From positions 124,001 through 188,000 of the forward strand of contig CAVZDW010000010.1 of assembly GCA_963774155.1 (NCBI GenBank): 64,000 bases of DNA, written 5' to 3'. The position numbers and the translations under genes are program-made. Of this stretch, positions 43,610-52,919 are shown one piece after another. The notes beneath the pieces were generated by a model that did no database searches, was not told the DNA's origin, and worked only from the letters and a program-made list of their open reading frames with translations. Position 1 is the stretch's first letter. Every line of letters starts with the position of its first letter. The stretch is from DASSUW01 sp963774155 (GTDB lineage Bacteria > Actinomycetota > Thermoleophilia > Solirubrobacterales > Solirubrobacteraceae).

Positions 43610-44300
43610 GACCCCCGAAGAGACCCCCGAGAACCTCCAGGAGGAGGTCGAGACCGCGGCTTCCGAGGAGGGCGCGGGCGAGACCACCACGACGGACGCG
43701 CCCGAGGCGGCGGCCGAGGAGGCCCCTGCGGCTGAGGCTCCGGCCGCCGACGAGGCGCCCGCGGCCGAGGAGGCTCCCGCTGCCGAGGCCGAGCCCGCGG
43801 CGAAGCCCAAGGCCTCGCCGAAGGCCGGCCCGACCCGTCGCGAGAAGCTCGAGGCCAAGCGCGCCGAGCGGCAGGCCGCCGCGGGCAAGCGCAAGCCGCG
43901 GACGCCCGAGGAGCGCGACGCCGAGCGCCGCGAGCGCCGGGCCGCCGTGGCCAAGCAGCGCCGCGCCTACCGGCAGCGCCTCAAGACCAAGCGGTCGGAG
44001 GTCCAGGCGGCCGCGCCGGCTCGCGAGCCCGACCACGCCCCCGAGCACGGGCCGGGCAAGGCCAAGGTGCGCCAGGGCGTCGTCGTCTCCGAGAAGGGCG
44101 AGAAGACCATCACGGTGGCCATCGCCATGGTCCGGCGCCACAAGCGCTACCACAAGATCATGCGGTCGACGGTCAAGCTCTACGCGCACGACGAGCGCAA
44201 CGACGCCCACGAGGGCGACACGGTCCGCGTGCAGGAGTGCCGGCCGATGTCGCGCTCCAAGCGCTGGCGGCTCGTGGAAGTCGTGGAGCGTGCCAAGTGA
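43602..44300 (+). CDS. rpsQ: 30S ribosomal protein S17 with a long N-terminal extension
   Basis: 232 aa, about 2.5 times normal. The S17 OB-fold core is residues ~150-232 (RQGVVVSEKGEKTITVAI, KIMRSTVKLYAHDE). Residues 1-75 are acidic and Ala/Pro-rich (AAEEAPAAEAPAADEAPAAE); 76-135 are very basic (TRREKLEAKRAERQA, RRERRAAVAKQRRAYRQR). The ATG overlaps rpmC. An internal GTG near residue 116 is a weaker possible start. The acid-then-base layout suggests a disordered arm that could fold back on rRNA; this is not proven. Confidence 0.92.
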   Translation: MAETPEETPENLQEEVETAASEEGAGETTTTDAPEAAAEEAPAAEAPAADEAPAAEEAPAAEAEPAAKPKASPKAGPTRREKLEAKRAERQAAAGKRKPRTPEERDAERRERRAAVAKQRRAYRQRLKTKRSEVQAAAPAREPDHAPEHGPGKAKVRQGVVVSEKGEKTITVAIAMVRRHKRYHKIMRSTVKLYAHDERNDAHEGDTVRVQECRPMSRSKRWRLVEVVERAK

Positions 44301-44665
44301 TCCAGAACGAGACCCGTCTCAAGGTCGCCGACAACACCGGCGCCCGCGAGATCCTCTGCATCCGCGTGATGGGCGGCTCGCGCCGCCGCTACGCGGGCGT
44401 GGGGGACATCATCACCGCGACCGTCAAGGCCGCCAACCCACAGGGCTCGGTCAAGAAGGGCGAGGTCGTCAAGGCCGTCGTCGTGCGCACGAAGAAGGAG
44501 TTCGGGCGCGATGACGGCACGTACATCGCCTTCGACGAGAACGCGGCCGTGATCATCGACGCCGCCAACAACCCGCGCGGGACGCGCATCTTCGGGCCGG
44601 TGGCCCGCGAGCTGCGCGACGGCGGGTTCATGAAGATCGTCTCGCTCGCCCCGGAGGTGCTCTGA
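44297..44665 (+). CDS. rplN: 50S ribosomal protein L14
   Basis: 122 aa from the GTG at 44297 (MIQNETRLKVADNTGAREIL), overlapping rpsQ by four bases. VGDIITATVKAANPQG and ARELRDGGFMKIVSLAPEVL are conserved. It contacts the 30S subunit in an intersubunit bridge. Confidence 0.97.
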   Translation: MIQNETRLKVADNTGAREILCIRVMGGSRRRYAGVGDIITATVKAANPQGSVKKGEVVKAVVVRTKKEFGRDDGTYIAFDENAAVIIDAANNPRGTRIFGPVARELRDGGFMKIVSLAPEVL

Positions 44666-44982
44666 TGCGCATCCGCCAGGACGACCACGTCATCGTGATC
44701 TCGGGCAAGGACAAGGGCAAGACCGGCAAGGTCCTGCGCACCGACCCGAAGAAGGATCGCGTGTTCGTGGAGGGCCTGAACATGGTCAAGCGCCATCAGC
44801 GCCCGCTGCCCGGCCGGCCCAACGCGGCCGTCGGCGTGATCGAGAAGGAGGGTCCGATCCACGTGTCCAACGTGGCCATCGCCGACCCCAAGGACCACAA
44901 GCCGACGCGGATCGGCATTACGCGCGACGACGAGGGTCGTCCCAAGCGCGTCTCCCGCCGCACGGGCTCGGAGCTGGATTGA
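44665..44982 (+). CDS. rplX: 50S ribosomal protein L24
   Basis: 105 aa. The KOW motif is VIVISGKDKGKTGKVLRTDP, followed by EGLNMVKRHQRP. An assembly initiator of the large subunit. It overlaps rplN by one base and is one base from rplE. Confidence 0.97.
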   Translation: MRIRQDDHVIVISGKDKGKTGKVLRTDPKKDRVFVEGLNMVKRHQRPLPGRPNAAVGVIEKEGPIHVSNVAIADPKDHKPTRIGITRDDEGRPKRVSRRTGSELD

Positions 44983-44983
44983 C

Positions 44984-45574
44984 ATGGCACGACTGAAGGA
45001 CCGCTACAACGACGAGATCCGGACCGCCCTGGTGGGCCGGTTCGGCTACAGCTCGGTCATGCAGGCCCCGAAGCTGGAGAAGGTCACGCTCAACATGGGC
45101 GTGGGCGAGGCCAAGCAGGACTCCAAGATGCTCGAGGCCGCCCAGCAGCAGCTCGCGACGATCGCCGGCCAGAAGCCGAACATCCGCCGCGCCCGCAAGT
45201 CCGTCGCCGCGTTCAAGCTGCGCGAGGGCATGCCGGTCGGCCTGTCGGTGACGCTGCGCCAGGAGCGCGCGTACGAGTTCCTCGACCGGCTCACCTCGAT
45301 CGCCCTGCCCCGGCTGCGTGACTTCCGGGGCCTGAACCCGCGCTCGTTCGACGGGCGCGGCAACTACTCGATGGGCATCCGCGAGCAGGTCATCTTCCCG
45401 GAGATCGACTACGACAGCATCGACCAGGTCCGCGGGCTCGATGTCACCATCACCACATCTGCCGCCACCGACGCCGAGGCGTTCGCGCTGCTCGACGCGC
45501 TGGGCATGCCCTTCGCCCGTGACGGGCGCCCGGCCGGCTTCGAGAGCCTCGCGCAAGAGCCTGCGGCGGCCTAA
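44984..45574 (+). CDS. rplE: 50S ribosomal protein L5
   Basis: 196 aa. RYNDEIRTALVGRFGYSSVMQAP, KLEKVTLNMGVGEA and FRGLNPRSFDGRGNYSMGI are conserved. It binds 5S rRNA and contacts S13 and P-site tRNA. Confidence 0.97.
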   Translation: MARLKDRYNDEIRTALVGRFGYSSVMQAPKLEKVTLNMGVGEAKQDSKMLEAAQQQLATIAGQKPNIRRARKSVAAFKLREGMPVGLSVTLRQERAYEFLDRLTSIALPRLRDFRGLNPRSFDGRGNYSMGIREQVIFPEIDYDSIDQVRGLDVTITTSAATDAEAFALLDALGMPFARDGRPAGFESLAQEPAAA

Positions 45575-45589
45575 GGATTCCAGGAGAAA

Positions 45590-45775
45590 ATGGCTAAGAA
45601 GTCAAAGATCGTGCGCCAGTCGCGCCCGCCGAAGTACAAGACGCGGGCCCACTCGCGCTGCCGGCGCTGCGGCCGTCCGCGCGCCGTCTACCGCAAGTTC
45701 GGCCTCTGCCGGGTGTGCCTGCGCGAGCTGGCCCACAACGGCTTCATCCCCGGCATGACGAAGTCGAGCTGGTGA
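45590..45775 (+). CDS. rpsZ: 30S ribosomal protein S14, zinc-binding type Z
   Basis: 61 aa, the short form. CRRCGRPRAVYRKFGLCRVC provides two CxxC pairs for zinc. AGGAGAA lies 8 bases before the ATG. The presence of the zinc form is normal in Actinobacteria; a zinc-free paralogue may exist elsewhere. Confidence 0.97.
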   Translation: MAKKSKIVRQSRPPKYKTRAHSRCRRCGRPRAVYRKFGLCRVCLRELAHNGFIPGMTKSSW

Positions 45776-45779
45776 TCGC

Positions 45780-46187
45780 ATGTCGATGACCGACCCGATC
45801 GCCGATTTCCTCACGCGCATCCGCAACGGGATCATGGCCGCCCACGAGGAGGTCGAGATCCCCGCGAGCCGCCTCAAGCGCGAGCTGGCGCGGATCCTGC
45901 TCGAGCAGGGCTACATCGCCGGCTACGACACCGCTCCCCCCGTCGAGGGCGCGGCAGGCGAGAAGATCCTCGTGCGCCTGAAGTACACTGACGACCGCAC
46001 GTCGGTCATCTCCGGCCTGCGCCGGGTGTCCCGGCCGGGTCAGCGGACGTACGTCGACGCGAAGCACATCCCGAAGGTCCTGGGCGGCATGGGCACGGCC
46101 ATCGTGTCCACTTCCCAGGGCGTCATGACCGGGCACGACGCACGCCGCGCAGGAGTCGGCGGCGAGGTCGTCGCCGTCGTCTGGTAG
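45780..46187 (+). CDS. rpsH: 30S ribosomal protein S8
   Basis: 135 aa. MTDPIADFLTRIRNGIMAAH and the C-terminal STSQGVMTGHDARRAGVGGE are diagnostic. The first ATG (45780) or the ATG two codons on may be used. S8 binds 16S rRNA helix 21 and, in E. coli, represses the spc operon. Confidence 0.97.
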   Translation: MSMTDPIADFLTRIRNGIMAAHEEVEIPASRLKRELARILLEQGYIAGYDTAPPVEGAAGEKILVRLKYTDDRTSVISGLRRVSRPGQRTYVDAKHIPKVLGGMGTAIVSTSQGVMTGHDARRAGVGGEVVAVVW

Positions 46188-46195
46188 CCAAACCC

Positions 46196-46729
46196 ATGAG
46201 TCGAATCGGCAAGAAGCCCATCCCCGTCCCCACCGGCGTGACCGTCACGATCGAGCCGGAGGTCGTCCGCGTGGCCGGTCCCCGCGGCGATCTCTTCGAG
46301 CGCAAGAGCCGTGACATCGTGGTCAAGCAGGAGGGCGAGGAGCTGCTCGTCACGCGGCCCACGGACCGCGCCGAGCACCGTGCCCTGCACGGGCTTACCC
46401 GCTCGCTCGTGGCGAACATGGTCGAAGGCGTGACCAGCGGCTTCACCAAGACGCTCGAGATCCAGGGCGTCGGCTACCGCGCGGCGCTCAAGGGCCGCGA
46501 CCTCGAGCTGGCGCTCGGCTACTCGCACCCCGTGCCGATCAAGGCGCCGGAGGGCATCGAGTTCGAGGTGCCCGTCCCGACGCGCGTGATCGTCAAGGGC
46601 AACAACAAGCAGCAGGTCGGCGAGATCGCCGCGATCATCCGCAAGCAGCGCAAGCCCGAGCCCTACAAGGGCAAGGGGATCCGCTACGAGGGCGAGTACG
46701 TCGCCCGGAAGGTGGGCAAGCGCGCATGA
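46196..46729 (+). CDS. rplF: 50S ribosomal protein L6
   Basis: 177 aa. MSRIGKKPIPVPTGVTV and the C-terminal PEPYKGKGIRYEGEYVARKVGK are conserved. It lies near the factor-binding site. It overlaps rplR by four bases. Confidence 0.97.
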   Translation: MSRIGKKPIPVPTGVTVTIEPEVVRVAGPRGDLFERKSRDIVVKQEGEELLVTRPTDRAEHRALHGLTRSLVANMVEGVTSGFTKTLEIQGVGYRAALKGRDLELALGYSHPVPIKAPEGIEFEVPVPTRVIVKGNNKQQVGEIAAIIRKQRKPEPYKGKGIRYEGEYVARKVGKRA

Positions 46730-47079
46730 CCGTCCTTACCGCTCCCGCCCGGCGCCTCAAGCGCCGCCGCCGCGTCCGCGCCAAGGTGCGCGGCAGCGCC
46801 GAGCGGCCCCGCGTCAGCGTGTTCCGCTCCAACCGCGGCATCTTCGTCCAGCTCATCGATGACGACTCCGGCCGCACGCTGGCCGCCGTCAACTGGACGG
46901 AGAGCGACCTGCGCTCGCTCAAGCCGCTCGAGCAGGCCAAGAAGGCCGGCGAGCTGCTCGCCGAGCGCGCCAAGGCCGCAGGAATCGAGACCGCCGTGTT
47001 CGATCGCGGCGGCTACCGCTACCACGGCCGTGTGAAGTCATTGGCCGAGGGCGCCCGCGAGGGCGGACTGAACTTCTAG
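46726..47079 (+). CDS. rplR: 50S ribosomal protein L18
   Basis: 117 aa. RLKRRRRVRAKVRGSAERPR, SVFRSNRGIFVQLIDD and the C-terminal DRGGYRYHGRVKSLAEGARE GGL pattern identify it. It binds 5S rRNA with L5. Confidence 0.96.
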   Translation: MTVLTAPARRLKRRRRVRAKVRGSAERPRVSVFRSNRGIFVQLIDDDSGRTLAAVNWTESDLRSLKPLEQAKKAGELLAERAKAAGIETAVFDRGGYRYHGRVKSLAEGAREGGLNF

Positions 47080-47093
47080 ACTCGAAGGAACGT

Positions 47094-47677
<584 letters not shown>

Positions 47678-47681
<4 letters not shown>

Positions 47682-47854
47682 GCCTCCTCATCACGCAGGT
47701 CAAGTCCGCCAACGGCACCAACGGGCGCCAGCGCGACACGCTGCGCTCGCTCGGCCTGCGCGGCATCGGCAAGTCCGTGGAGCGTGAGGACTCGCCGCAG
47801 CTGCGCGGCATGGTCCACGCCGTGCGTCATCTCATCGTCGTGGAGGAGAAGTGA
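47678..47854 (+). CDS. rpmD: 50S ribosomal protein L30
   Basis: 58 aa, the normal length. LLITQVKSANGTNGRQRDTLRSLGLRGIGK is typical (segment order ITQVKS, then TLRSLGL). ATGA overlap with rpsE and a one-base overlap with rplO. Too short for many gene finders but unambiguous here. Confidence 0.94.
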
Positions 47855-48363
47855 TGGCCGAGGACACGGCTGAGAAGCCCGAGGAGATCATCGGCCTGCA
47901 CAACCTCAAGCCGGCCCCCGGCTCGCGGCGCCCGCGCAAGCGCGTCGGCCGCGGCGAGGGCTCCGGCACCGGCAAGACCGCCGGTCGCGGCCAGAAGGGC
48001 TACGGCTCGCGTGCGGGTTCCAAGCAGCGCGCCCGCTTCGAGGGCGGCCAGAACCCGATCCACATGCGGATGCGCAAGCTGCGCGGCCCGAACAAGAAGA
48101 TGTCGATGCCGTTCGAGATGTTCCGGACGCACACGCAGCCGGTCAACCTCGAGGATCTCGAGGCGCGGTTCGACGACGGCGCGTCGGTCGACCTGGACGC
48201 GCTGCGCGCCGCCGGCCTGGGCACGCGCAAGGGCATCCCGGTCAAGATCCTGGCTCGCGGCGAGCTGAACAAGAAGCTCACCGTCCACGCCCACGCGTTC
48301 TCGAAGTCCGCCCGCGAGAAGATCGAGGCCGCGGGCGGGACCGTCCAGGTCATCGACTCCTAG
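47854..48363 (+). CDS. rplO: 50S ribosomal protein L15
   Basis: 169 aa from the ATG at 47854, with GGAGGAG 5 bases upstream; a GTG one codon earlier is possible. LHNLKPAPGSRRPRKRVGRG, GSGTGKTAGRGQKG and GGQNPIHMRMRKLRG are family motifs. A late assembly protein of the large subunit. Confidence 0.96.
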   Translation: MAEDTAEKPEEIIGLHNLKPAPGSRRPRKRVGRGEGSGTGKTAGRGQKGYGSRAGSKQRARFEGGQNPIHMRMRKLRGPNKKMSMPFEMFRTHTQPVNLEDLEARFDDGASVDLDALRAAGLGTRKGIPVKILARGELNKKLTVHAHAFSKSAREKIEAAGGTVQVIDS

Positions 48364-48372
48364 CCGCACACC

Positions 48373-49638
48373 GTGATCAGCACCATCTTCAACGCCTTCC
48401 GGGTCGCCGACATCCGGAAGAAGCTGCTGTTCACGGCAGTCATGCTGGCGCTGTACCGGCTCGGCGCGTTCATCCCGGTGCCGGGCGTGAACACCGAGGC
48501 GATCGACGCGATCTCGGAGAACTACTCCTCGGGCAACATCCTCGGCTTCCTCAACCTCTTCACCGGCGGCGGCCTGTCGCGGATCGCGATCTTCGCGCTC
48601 GGGATCATGCCGTACATCACGGCCTCGATCATCCTCCAGCTGCTGACGGTCGTCTCGCCGTCGCTGGAGAAGCTCCAGAAGGAGGGCGAGGTCGGCCAGC
48701 AGCGGATCACGCAGTACACCCGCTACCTGACCGTCGGCCTGGCCGCCGCGCAGGCCATCGGCTACGTGTTCCTCTTCCGCTCGCAGGGCTCCAGCGCCGG
48801 CGCCCCGGTGTTCGAGAACTTCACGCCGGGCGGCGTCATCCTCGTGGTCGTCTGCCTCACCGCCGGCTGCGTGCTGCTGATGTGGATGGGCGAGCTGATC
48901 ACCCAGCGCGGCATCGGCAACGGCATCTCGCTGATGATCTTCGCGTCGATCGTGTCCGGCCTGCCGAACGGCATCCAGGCCTGGTGGACGAACCCGGATC
49001 AGATCTTCAAGGTCATGATGCCGTTCGTCGCGCTCGGCGTGATCGCGGCCATCGTGTTCGTGCAGGAGGGCCAGCGCCGGATCCCGATCCAGTACGCCAA
49101 GCGCGTGATCGGGCGCCGGATGAGCTCCGGCGGCCAGACCTACCTGCCGCTGCGCGTGAACATGGCCGGCGTCATCCCGGTCATCTTCGCCGCGTCGATC
49201 ATGGCCTTCCCGCCGACCATCGGCGAGCTCGCTCCCGGCCTGCAGGGCCTGGCGACGTTCTTCAACCCGAGCGGCTGGGCCTACATCGTCGGCGAGTGCT
49301 TCTTCATCATCGTCTTCACGTACTTCTACACCGCGGTGACCTTCAACCCGGTCGACCAGGCGGACAACCTGAAGAAGTACGGCGGGTTCATCCCGGGGGT
49401 GAGGCCAGGCCGGCCGACGGCGGAGTTCCTGGATCGCATCCTCGCCCGGTTGACGTTCCCCGGGGCGCTCTACCTGGCGGCGGTGGCGGCTCTCCCGACC
49501 ATCCTCATCAATCAGACTTCGGCCAACTTCTTCTTCGGCGGCACGTCGATCCTGATCGTGATCGGCGTAGCGCTCGACACCATGAAGCAGTTGGAAGCGC
49601 AGCTCATGATGCGCAACTACGAAGGCTTCCTGAAGTAA
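48373..49638 (+). CDS. secY: Preprotein translocase subunit SecY
   Basis: 421 aa with ten membrane spans. LALYRLGAFIPVPGVN, the plug region FTGGGLSRIAIFALGIMPY and GKRVIGRRMSSGGQTYLPLRVN-like loop (here YAKRVIGRRM) are conserved. It is the protein-conducting channel of the inner membrane; its partner SecE is at 9068. Start GTG. adk follows after 13 bases, the usual spc-operon end. Confidence 0.97.
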   Translation: MISTIFNAFRVADIRKKLLFTAVMLALYRLGAFIPVPGVNTEAIDAISENYSSGNILGFLNLFTGGGLSRIAIFALGIMPYITASIILQLLTVVSPSLEKLQKEGEVGQQRITQYTRYLTVGLAAAQAIGYVFLFRSQGSSAGAPVFENFTPGGVILVVVCLTAGCVLLMWMGELITQRGIGNGISLMIFASIVSGLPNGIQAWWTNPDQIFKVMMPFVALGVIAAIVFVQEGQRRIPIQYAKRVIGRRMSSGGQTYLPLRVNMAGVIPVIFAASIMAFPPTIGELAPGLQGLATFFNPSGWAYIVGECFFIIVFTYFYTAVTFNPVDQADNLKKYGGFIPGVRPGRPTAEFLDRILARLTFPGALYLAAVAALPTILINQTSANFFFGGTSILIVIGVALDTMKQLEAQLMMRNYEGFLK

Positions 49639-49651
49639 GCTGCCCGGCCTC

Positions 49652-50320
49652 TTGAGCGAACTGAACCTCATTCTCCTCGGCCCACCCGGGGCCGGTAAGG
49701 GCACGCAGGCCGGCCGCCTCTCCGATGATTTCAGCCTGCCGTACATCGGAACCGGCGACCTGCTGCGCGAGCACCGTCGCGACCAGACCGACCTCGGCCG
49801 CCAGGCCGAGGAGTACATGTCGGCGGGCCATCTCGTGCCCGACGACCTGGTGATCGCGATGATCCTCGACAAGATCGGCGACGAGGGCGACGACGGCTTC
49901 CTCCTCGACGGCTTCCCGCGCACCATCGGCCAGGCCGACGCGCTCGCCGACGAGATGGAGAAGCGCGGCCGGCGGTTGACGGCGGCGCTGCTCATCGAGG
50001 CGCCGGACGACGTGGTGGTCGAGCGGCTCTCCGGCCGCCGCCAGTGCTCCAACGCGCACCTGTACCACGTGCACTTCGACCCGCCGAAGCACGAGGGCGT
50101 GTGCGATCAGTGCGGCAAGCCGCTCAACCAGCGCGACGACGACCGCCCCGAGGCGATCCTCGAGCGCCTGTCGGTCTACCATGAGCTGACCGAGCCCCTC
50201 AAGGGGTATTACGAGGACGCCGGCCTGTTGCGCCGCTTCGACGGAACCCGCGACAAGGTCGAGGTCCACGACCACATCCGGGCCACGCTCGCGACGCTGC
50301 GGCTCGAAGAACGCCTTTAG
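49652..50320 (+). CDS. adk: Adenylate kinase
   Basis: 222 aa from TTG. The P-loop is GPPGAGKGTQAG; DGFPRTIGQADAL is the AMP-binding helix. The long LID contains CSNAH and CDQCGKPLNQRDDD, a probable zinc site with three Cys and a His as in actinobacterial enzymes. It interconverts ATP, AMP and ADP. The next gene starts 4 bases on. Confidence 0.96.
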   Translation: MSELNLILLGPPGAGKGTQAGRLSDDFSLPYIGTGDLLREHRRDQTDLGRQAEEYMSAGHLVPDDLVIAMILDKIGDEGDDGFLLDGFPRTIGQADALADEMEKRGRRLTAALLIEAPDDVVVERLSGRRQCSNAHLYHVHFDPPKHEGVCDQCGKPLNQRDDDRPEAILERLSVYHELTEPLKGYYEDAGLLRRFDGTRDKVEVHDHIRATLATLRLEERL

Positions 50321-50324
50321 TCCG

Positions 50325-51101
50325 ATGATCGTCAAGAAGACCCCGGCGGAGATCGACAAGATGGCCCGCGCGGGGGACATCCTCGTGCGGACCATGGACC
50401 TGCTGGCCGGCAAGGTCCGGCCGGGGGTCACGACGCTCGATCTCGACCGCGCGGCGGAGAAGTTCATCCGCTCGCAGGGCGCCACGCCGGCCTTCAAGGG
50501 CTACCGCGGCTTCCCGGGGTCGATCTGCGCCTCGCCGAACGACATGGTCGTCCACGGCATCCCCGGCAAGTTCGCGTTGTCGCGGGGCGACGTGCTGAGC
50601 ATCGACATCGGGGTCGTCTACGACGGCTGGGTGGCCGACGCCGCGCGCACCTTCGGCGTCGGCGAGATCTCGCCGGTCGCCGCCAAGCTCCTGGAGGTCA
50701 CCGAGGAGTCGCTCTTCAAGGCCGTCGAGCAGTGCCGGCCGGGCAACAAGCTCGGCGACGTCGGCCACGCCGTGCAGAAGCACGTGGAGGCGGCGGGCTT
50801 CTCGATCGTGCGCTCGCTGGTCGGCCACGGGATCGGCCGCGACATGCACGAGGAGCCGCAGATCCCGAACTACGGCACCCCCGGCAAGGGCACGCTGCTC
50901 GAGGAGGGCATGGTCCTCGCCGTCGAGCCGATGACCACGGCCGGCCGCCACATGGTCCGCATGGGCGACGACGGCTGGGCGATCTACTCCCAGGACGGCT
51001 CGGTCGCCGCCCACTTCGAGTTCACGATCGCCGTGACGGCCGCCGGTCCGCGCATCCTCACGCCTTGGCACGAGTCCAAGGCCCGCGTCGTCGCTGCCTA
51101 G
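50325..51101 (+). CDS. map: Type I methionine aminopeptidase
   Basis: 258 aa. The pita-bread metal ligands are in SIDIGVVYDGWVADAARTF (two Asp), VGHGIGRDMHEEPQIPNYG (His), AVEPMTT (Glu) and HFEFTIAVT (Glu). It removes the initiator methionine during translation. In most actinobacteria infA follows; here a convergent cupin gene does, and the plus-strand ribosomal genes resume at 53594. Confidence 0.96.
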   Translation: MIVKKTPAEIDKMARAGDILVRTMDLLAGKVRPGVTTLDLDRAAEKFIRSQGATPAFKGYRGFPGSICASPNDMVVHGIPGKFALSRGDVLSIDIGVVYDGWVADAARTFGVGEISPVAAKLLEVTEESLFKAVEQCRPGNKLGDVGHAVQKHVEAAGFSIVRSLVGHGIGRDMHEEPQIPNYGTPGKGTLLEEGMVLAVEPMTTAGRHMVRMGDDGWAIYSQDGSVAAHFEFTIAVTAAGPRILTPWHESKARVVAA

Positions 51102-51132
51102 GGCTCGAACTTCGGCCGCAGTTGACGTTCGG

Positions 51133-51594
51133 CTACCGCTCCTCGCCGTCGGTGACGGACACCGCGGAGTCGCTCCGGAACGCCAGGAACATCGCCGCGG
51201 TCTCGTCGGGCCGGCCGGTGATGGCCAGCACCTTGTTGCTGTCCGGGTGCTCGACGACCTCGGGATACACCATCGTCGAGACCATCAGCACCCGGGCCGG
51301 CTCGTCGCTCCGGTTGAGGATCTGGTGCGCGCCGCGGCGGCCCGAGAGGAAGGCCACGACCTCGCCGGGCTCGAGCTCGCGCTCGTCGTCGGGGGTTCGC
51401 ACGCTCGGCCGGCCGGAGACGACGATGAGCATCTCCTCGTTGGCGTGGTGGATGTGCAGCGGCGAGACGCGGCCGCCGGGATCGAGCTCGTAGAGCGTCG
51501 CCCCCAGCTTCTCGGCGCCCGCGGCGGCACCGACCCGGACACCGCGCAGGTTCGGGAGCTCGGCCTCCCACTCAGGGGTCTGGATGTTCGGCAT
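51133..51594 (-). CDS. Small cupin-domain protein
   Basis: 153 aa from the ATG at 51594 (MPNIQTPEWEAELPNLRG). The cupin core has PLHIHHANEEMLIVVSG (metal-binding His-x-His and Glu) and GAHQILNRSDEPARVLMVST with the second His. Such beta-barrels bind metals and act as enzymes or sensors; function is not predictable. No signal peptide. It converges on map with 31 bases between. Confidence 0.82.
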   Translation of the reverse strand: MPNIQTPEWEAELPNLRGVRVGAAAGAEKLGATLYELDPGGRVSPLHIHHANEEMLIVVSGRPSVRTPDDERELEPGEVVAFLSGRRGAHQILNRSDEPARVLMVSTMVYPEVVEHPDSNKVLAITGRPDETAAMFLAFRSDSAVSVTDGEER

Positions 51595-51784
51595 CCCCCG
51601 ATGATGGCCGACGGCGCGCCCAGAGCATCGCCAGCGCCACCACCAGCACCGGCGCGGCGATGGCGATCGCGGACTCGCTCCAGCGGCCCCGGGGCCAGGC
51701 CACCCACGCACCGAGCGGTTCGGTCGGCGCGAGGACCGTCGCGCCGCGGCCGTCGGCCTCGTCGTTGGAGCGCCGGCATGCCAA
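51572..51784 (-). CDS. Possible small single-span membrane protein
   Basis: 70 aa from TTG, overlapping the cupin start by 23 bases. One hydrophobic stretch (AIAIAAPVLVVALAMLWARRR) is flanked by Arg, as in a membrane anchor. No family recognised. In GC-rich DNA such a stretch can arise by chance in a wrong frame, so this is a weak call. Confidence 0.35.
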   Translation of the reverse strand: MACRRSNDEADGRGATVLAPTEPLGAWVAWPRGRWSESAIAIAAPVLVVALAMLWARRRPSSGDAEHPDP

Positions 51785-51928
51785 GCAGATTCGTAATCCT
51801 CCATCGCTACCCCGAATCGGAGTCCTGACCTCTCCCGCGCCGCGGTCACGCCCCCGACCTGGCGCCCCTTCCCCACGCGCCGGACCGGGAAGGGCAACGG
51901 TGTGACCTCAACCGGGAAGGGAGTGCCG

Positions 51929-52498
51929 ATGACCCACACGGCAACAGGAGGGACCGCCACCGACGACGCGCGCGAGAAGGCGCAGGAGGTCGGTGCGCAG
52001 GCGAAGGAGAAGGTTCAGGAGGCCGGCGTCCAGGCGCGGAGCCGCGTGAGCGACGAGGTCGACCGCCGGTCGACCGACGCCGGACACCAGGCCGGCAGCG
52101 CCGCACAGGCGATGCGCGACGTGTCGTCGCGCCTGCGAGCGGACGGCAACGAGCCGATCGCCAAGGGCATGGAGCAGGTCGCCGACCGCGTCGATCGGGC
52201 GGGCGGCTGGCTGCGCGACAAGGACGGCGACGCGATCCTTCGCGACGTCGAGGACTTCGGCCGGCGCAACTCGCTCGCCGTGATGGCGGGCGGGCTCGCG
52301 ATCGGGTTCGCCGCCTCGCGGCTCCTGAAGGCCTCGAGCCGCCGCCGCTACGAGTCCGGCTCGTCCGCGACGTACAGCGCCGGCAACGGCGTGCCGGCCC
52401 GCACGACGACACCGCCGCCGGTGGCCACGACGCCGCCGGTGACCACGCCGCCCGAGCCCGTCACGTCGACGCCGGTGTTCGAGCCGCCGCGGCGATGA
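51929..52498 (+). CDS. Stress-type helical protein with a membrane segment (DUF3618-cassette partner)
   Basis: 189 aa from the ATG at 51929 with GGGAG 6 bases upstream. Residues 10-60 are LEA-like, charged and Ala-rich (AREKAQEVGAQAKEKVQEAG). A helical region and a hydrophobic segment follow (NSLAVMAGGLAIGFAASRLL, about 122-141); the last 45 residues are Thr/Pro-rich (TTTPPPVATTPPVTTPPEP). Such proteins often accompany Actinobacterial holin-X and DUF3618 genes, as here. A role in envelope stress is inference. The TGA overlaps the next ATG. Confidence 0.72.
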   Translation: MTHTATGGTATDDAREKAQEVGAQAKEKVQEAGVQARSRVSDEVDRRSTDAGHQAGSAAQAMRDVSSRLRADGNEPIAKGMEQVADRVDRAGGWLRDKDGDAILRDVEDFGRRNSLAVMAGGLAIGFAASRLLKASSRRRYESGSSATYSAGNGVPARTTTPPPVATTPPVTTPPEPVTSTPVFEPPRR

Positions 52499-52919
52499 CG
52501 GCCCACGAGACACCCCCGAGGAGCTGCGCGAGCGCCCCATCGGCGATCTCGTCAAGCAGCTCGCGGGCCAGACATCGACGCTCGTCAAACAGGAGCTCGA
52601 TCTCGCGAAGGCCGAGATGTCGCAGAAGGCGACCGTCGCCGGCAAGGGCGCCGGGCTGCTCGGCGGCGCCGCCGTCGTCGGCCTGCTCGCCGCCGGCGCG
52701 CTCACCGCGTGCCTGATCCTCGCGCTCGGCGAGGTCATCCCCGACTGGCTCGCGGCCCTGGTCGTCGCGCTGGTCATGGCGGCCGTGGCCGCGGTGCTGG
52801 GCCTTCAGGGCCGCAACCGCATCCGGGCCGCCACACCACCCGTACCGCAACAGACCGTCGAGACAGTGAAGGAGGACGTGGAATGGGCGAAGACCCAGAA
52901 GTCATCCGCGCGGACATAG
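52495..52919 (+). CDS. Holin-X/Phage_holin_3_6 (DUF1469)-like membrane protein, frameshifted
   Basis: ATG at 52495 overlaps the previous stop (ATGA). After MTAHETP the frame is lost at a run of five C (52513-52517); with one more C it reads EELRERPIGDLVKQLAGQ and then TLVKQELDLAKAEMSQKA, the family's N-terminal helix, followed by two membrane spans (residues ~57-80 and ~85-105). Total about 141 aa. Despite the name, these chromosomal proteins are not known lysis factors. It overlaps the DUF3618 gene by 37 bases. Confidence 0.7.
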
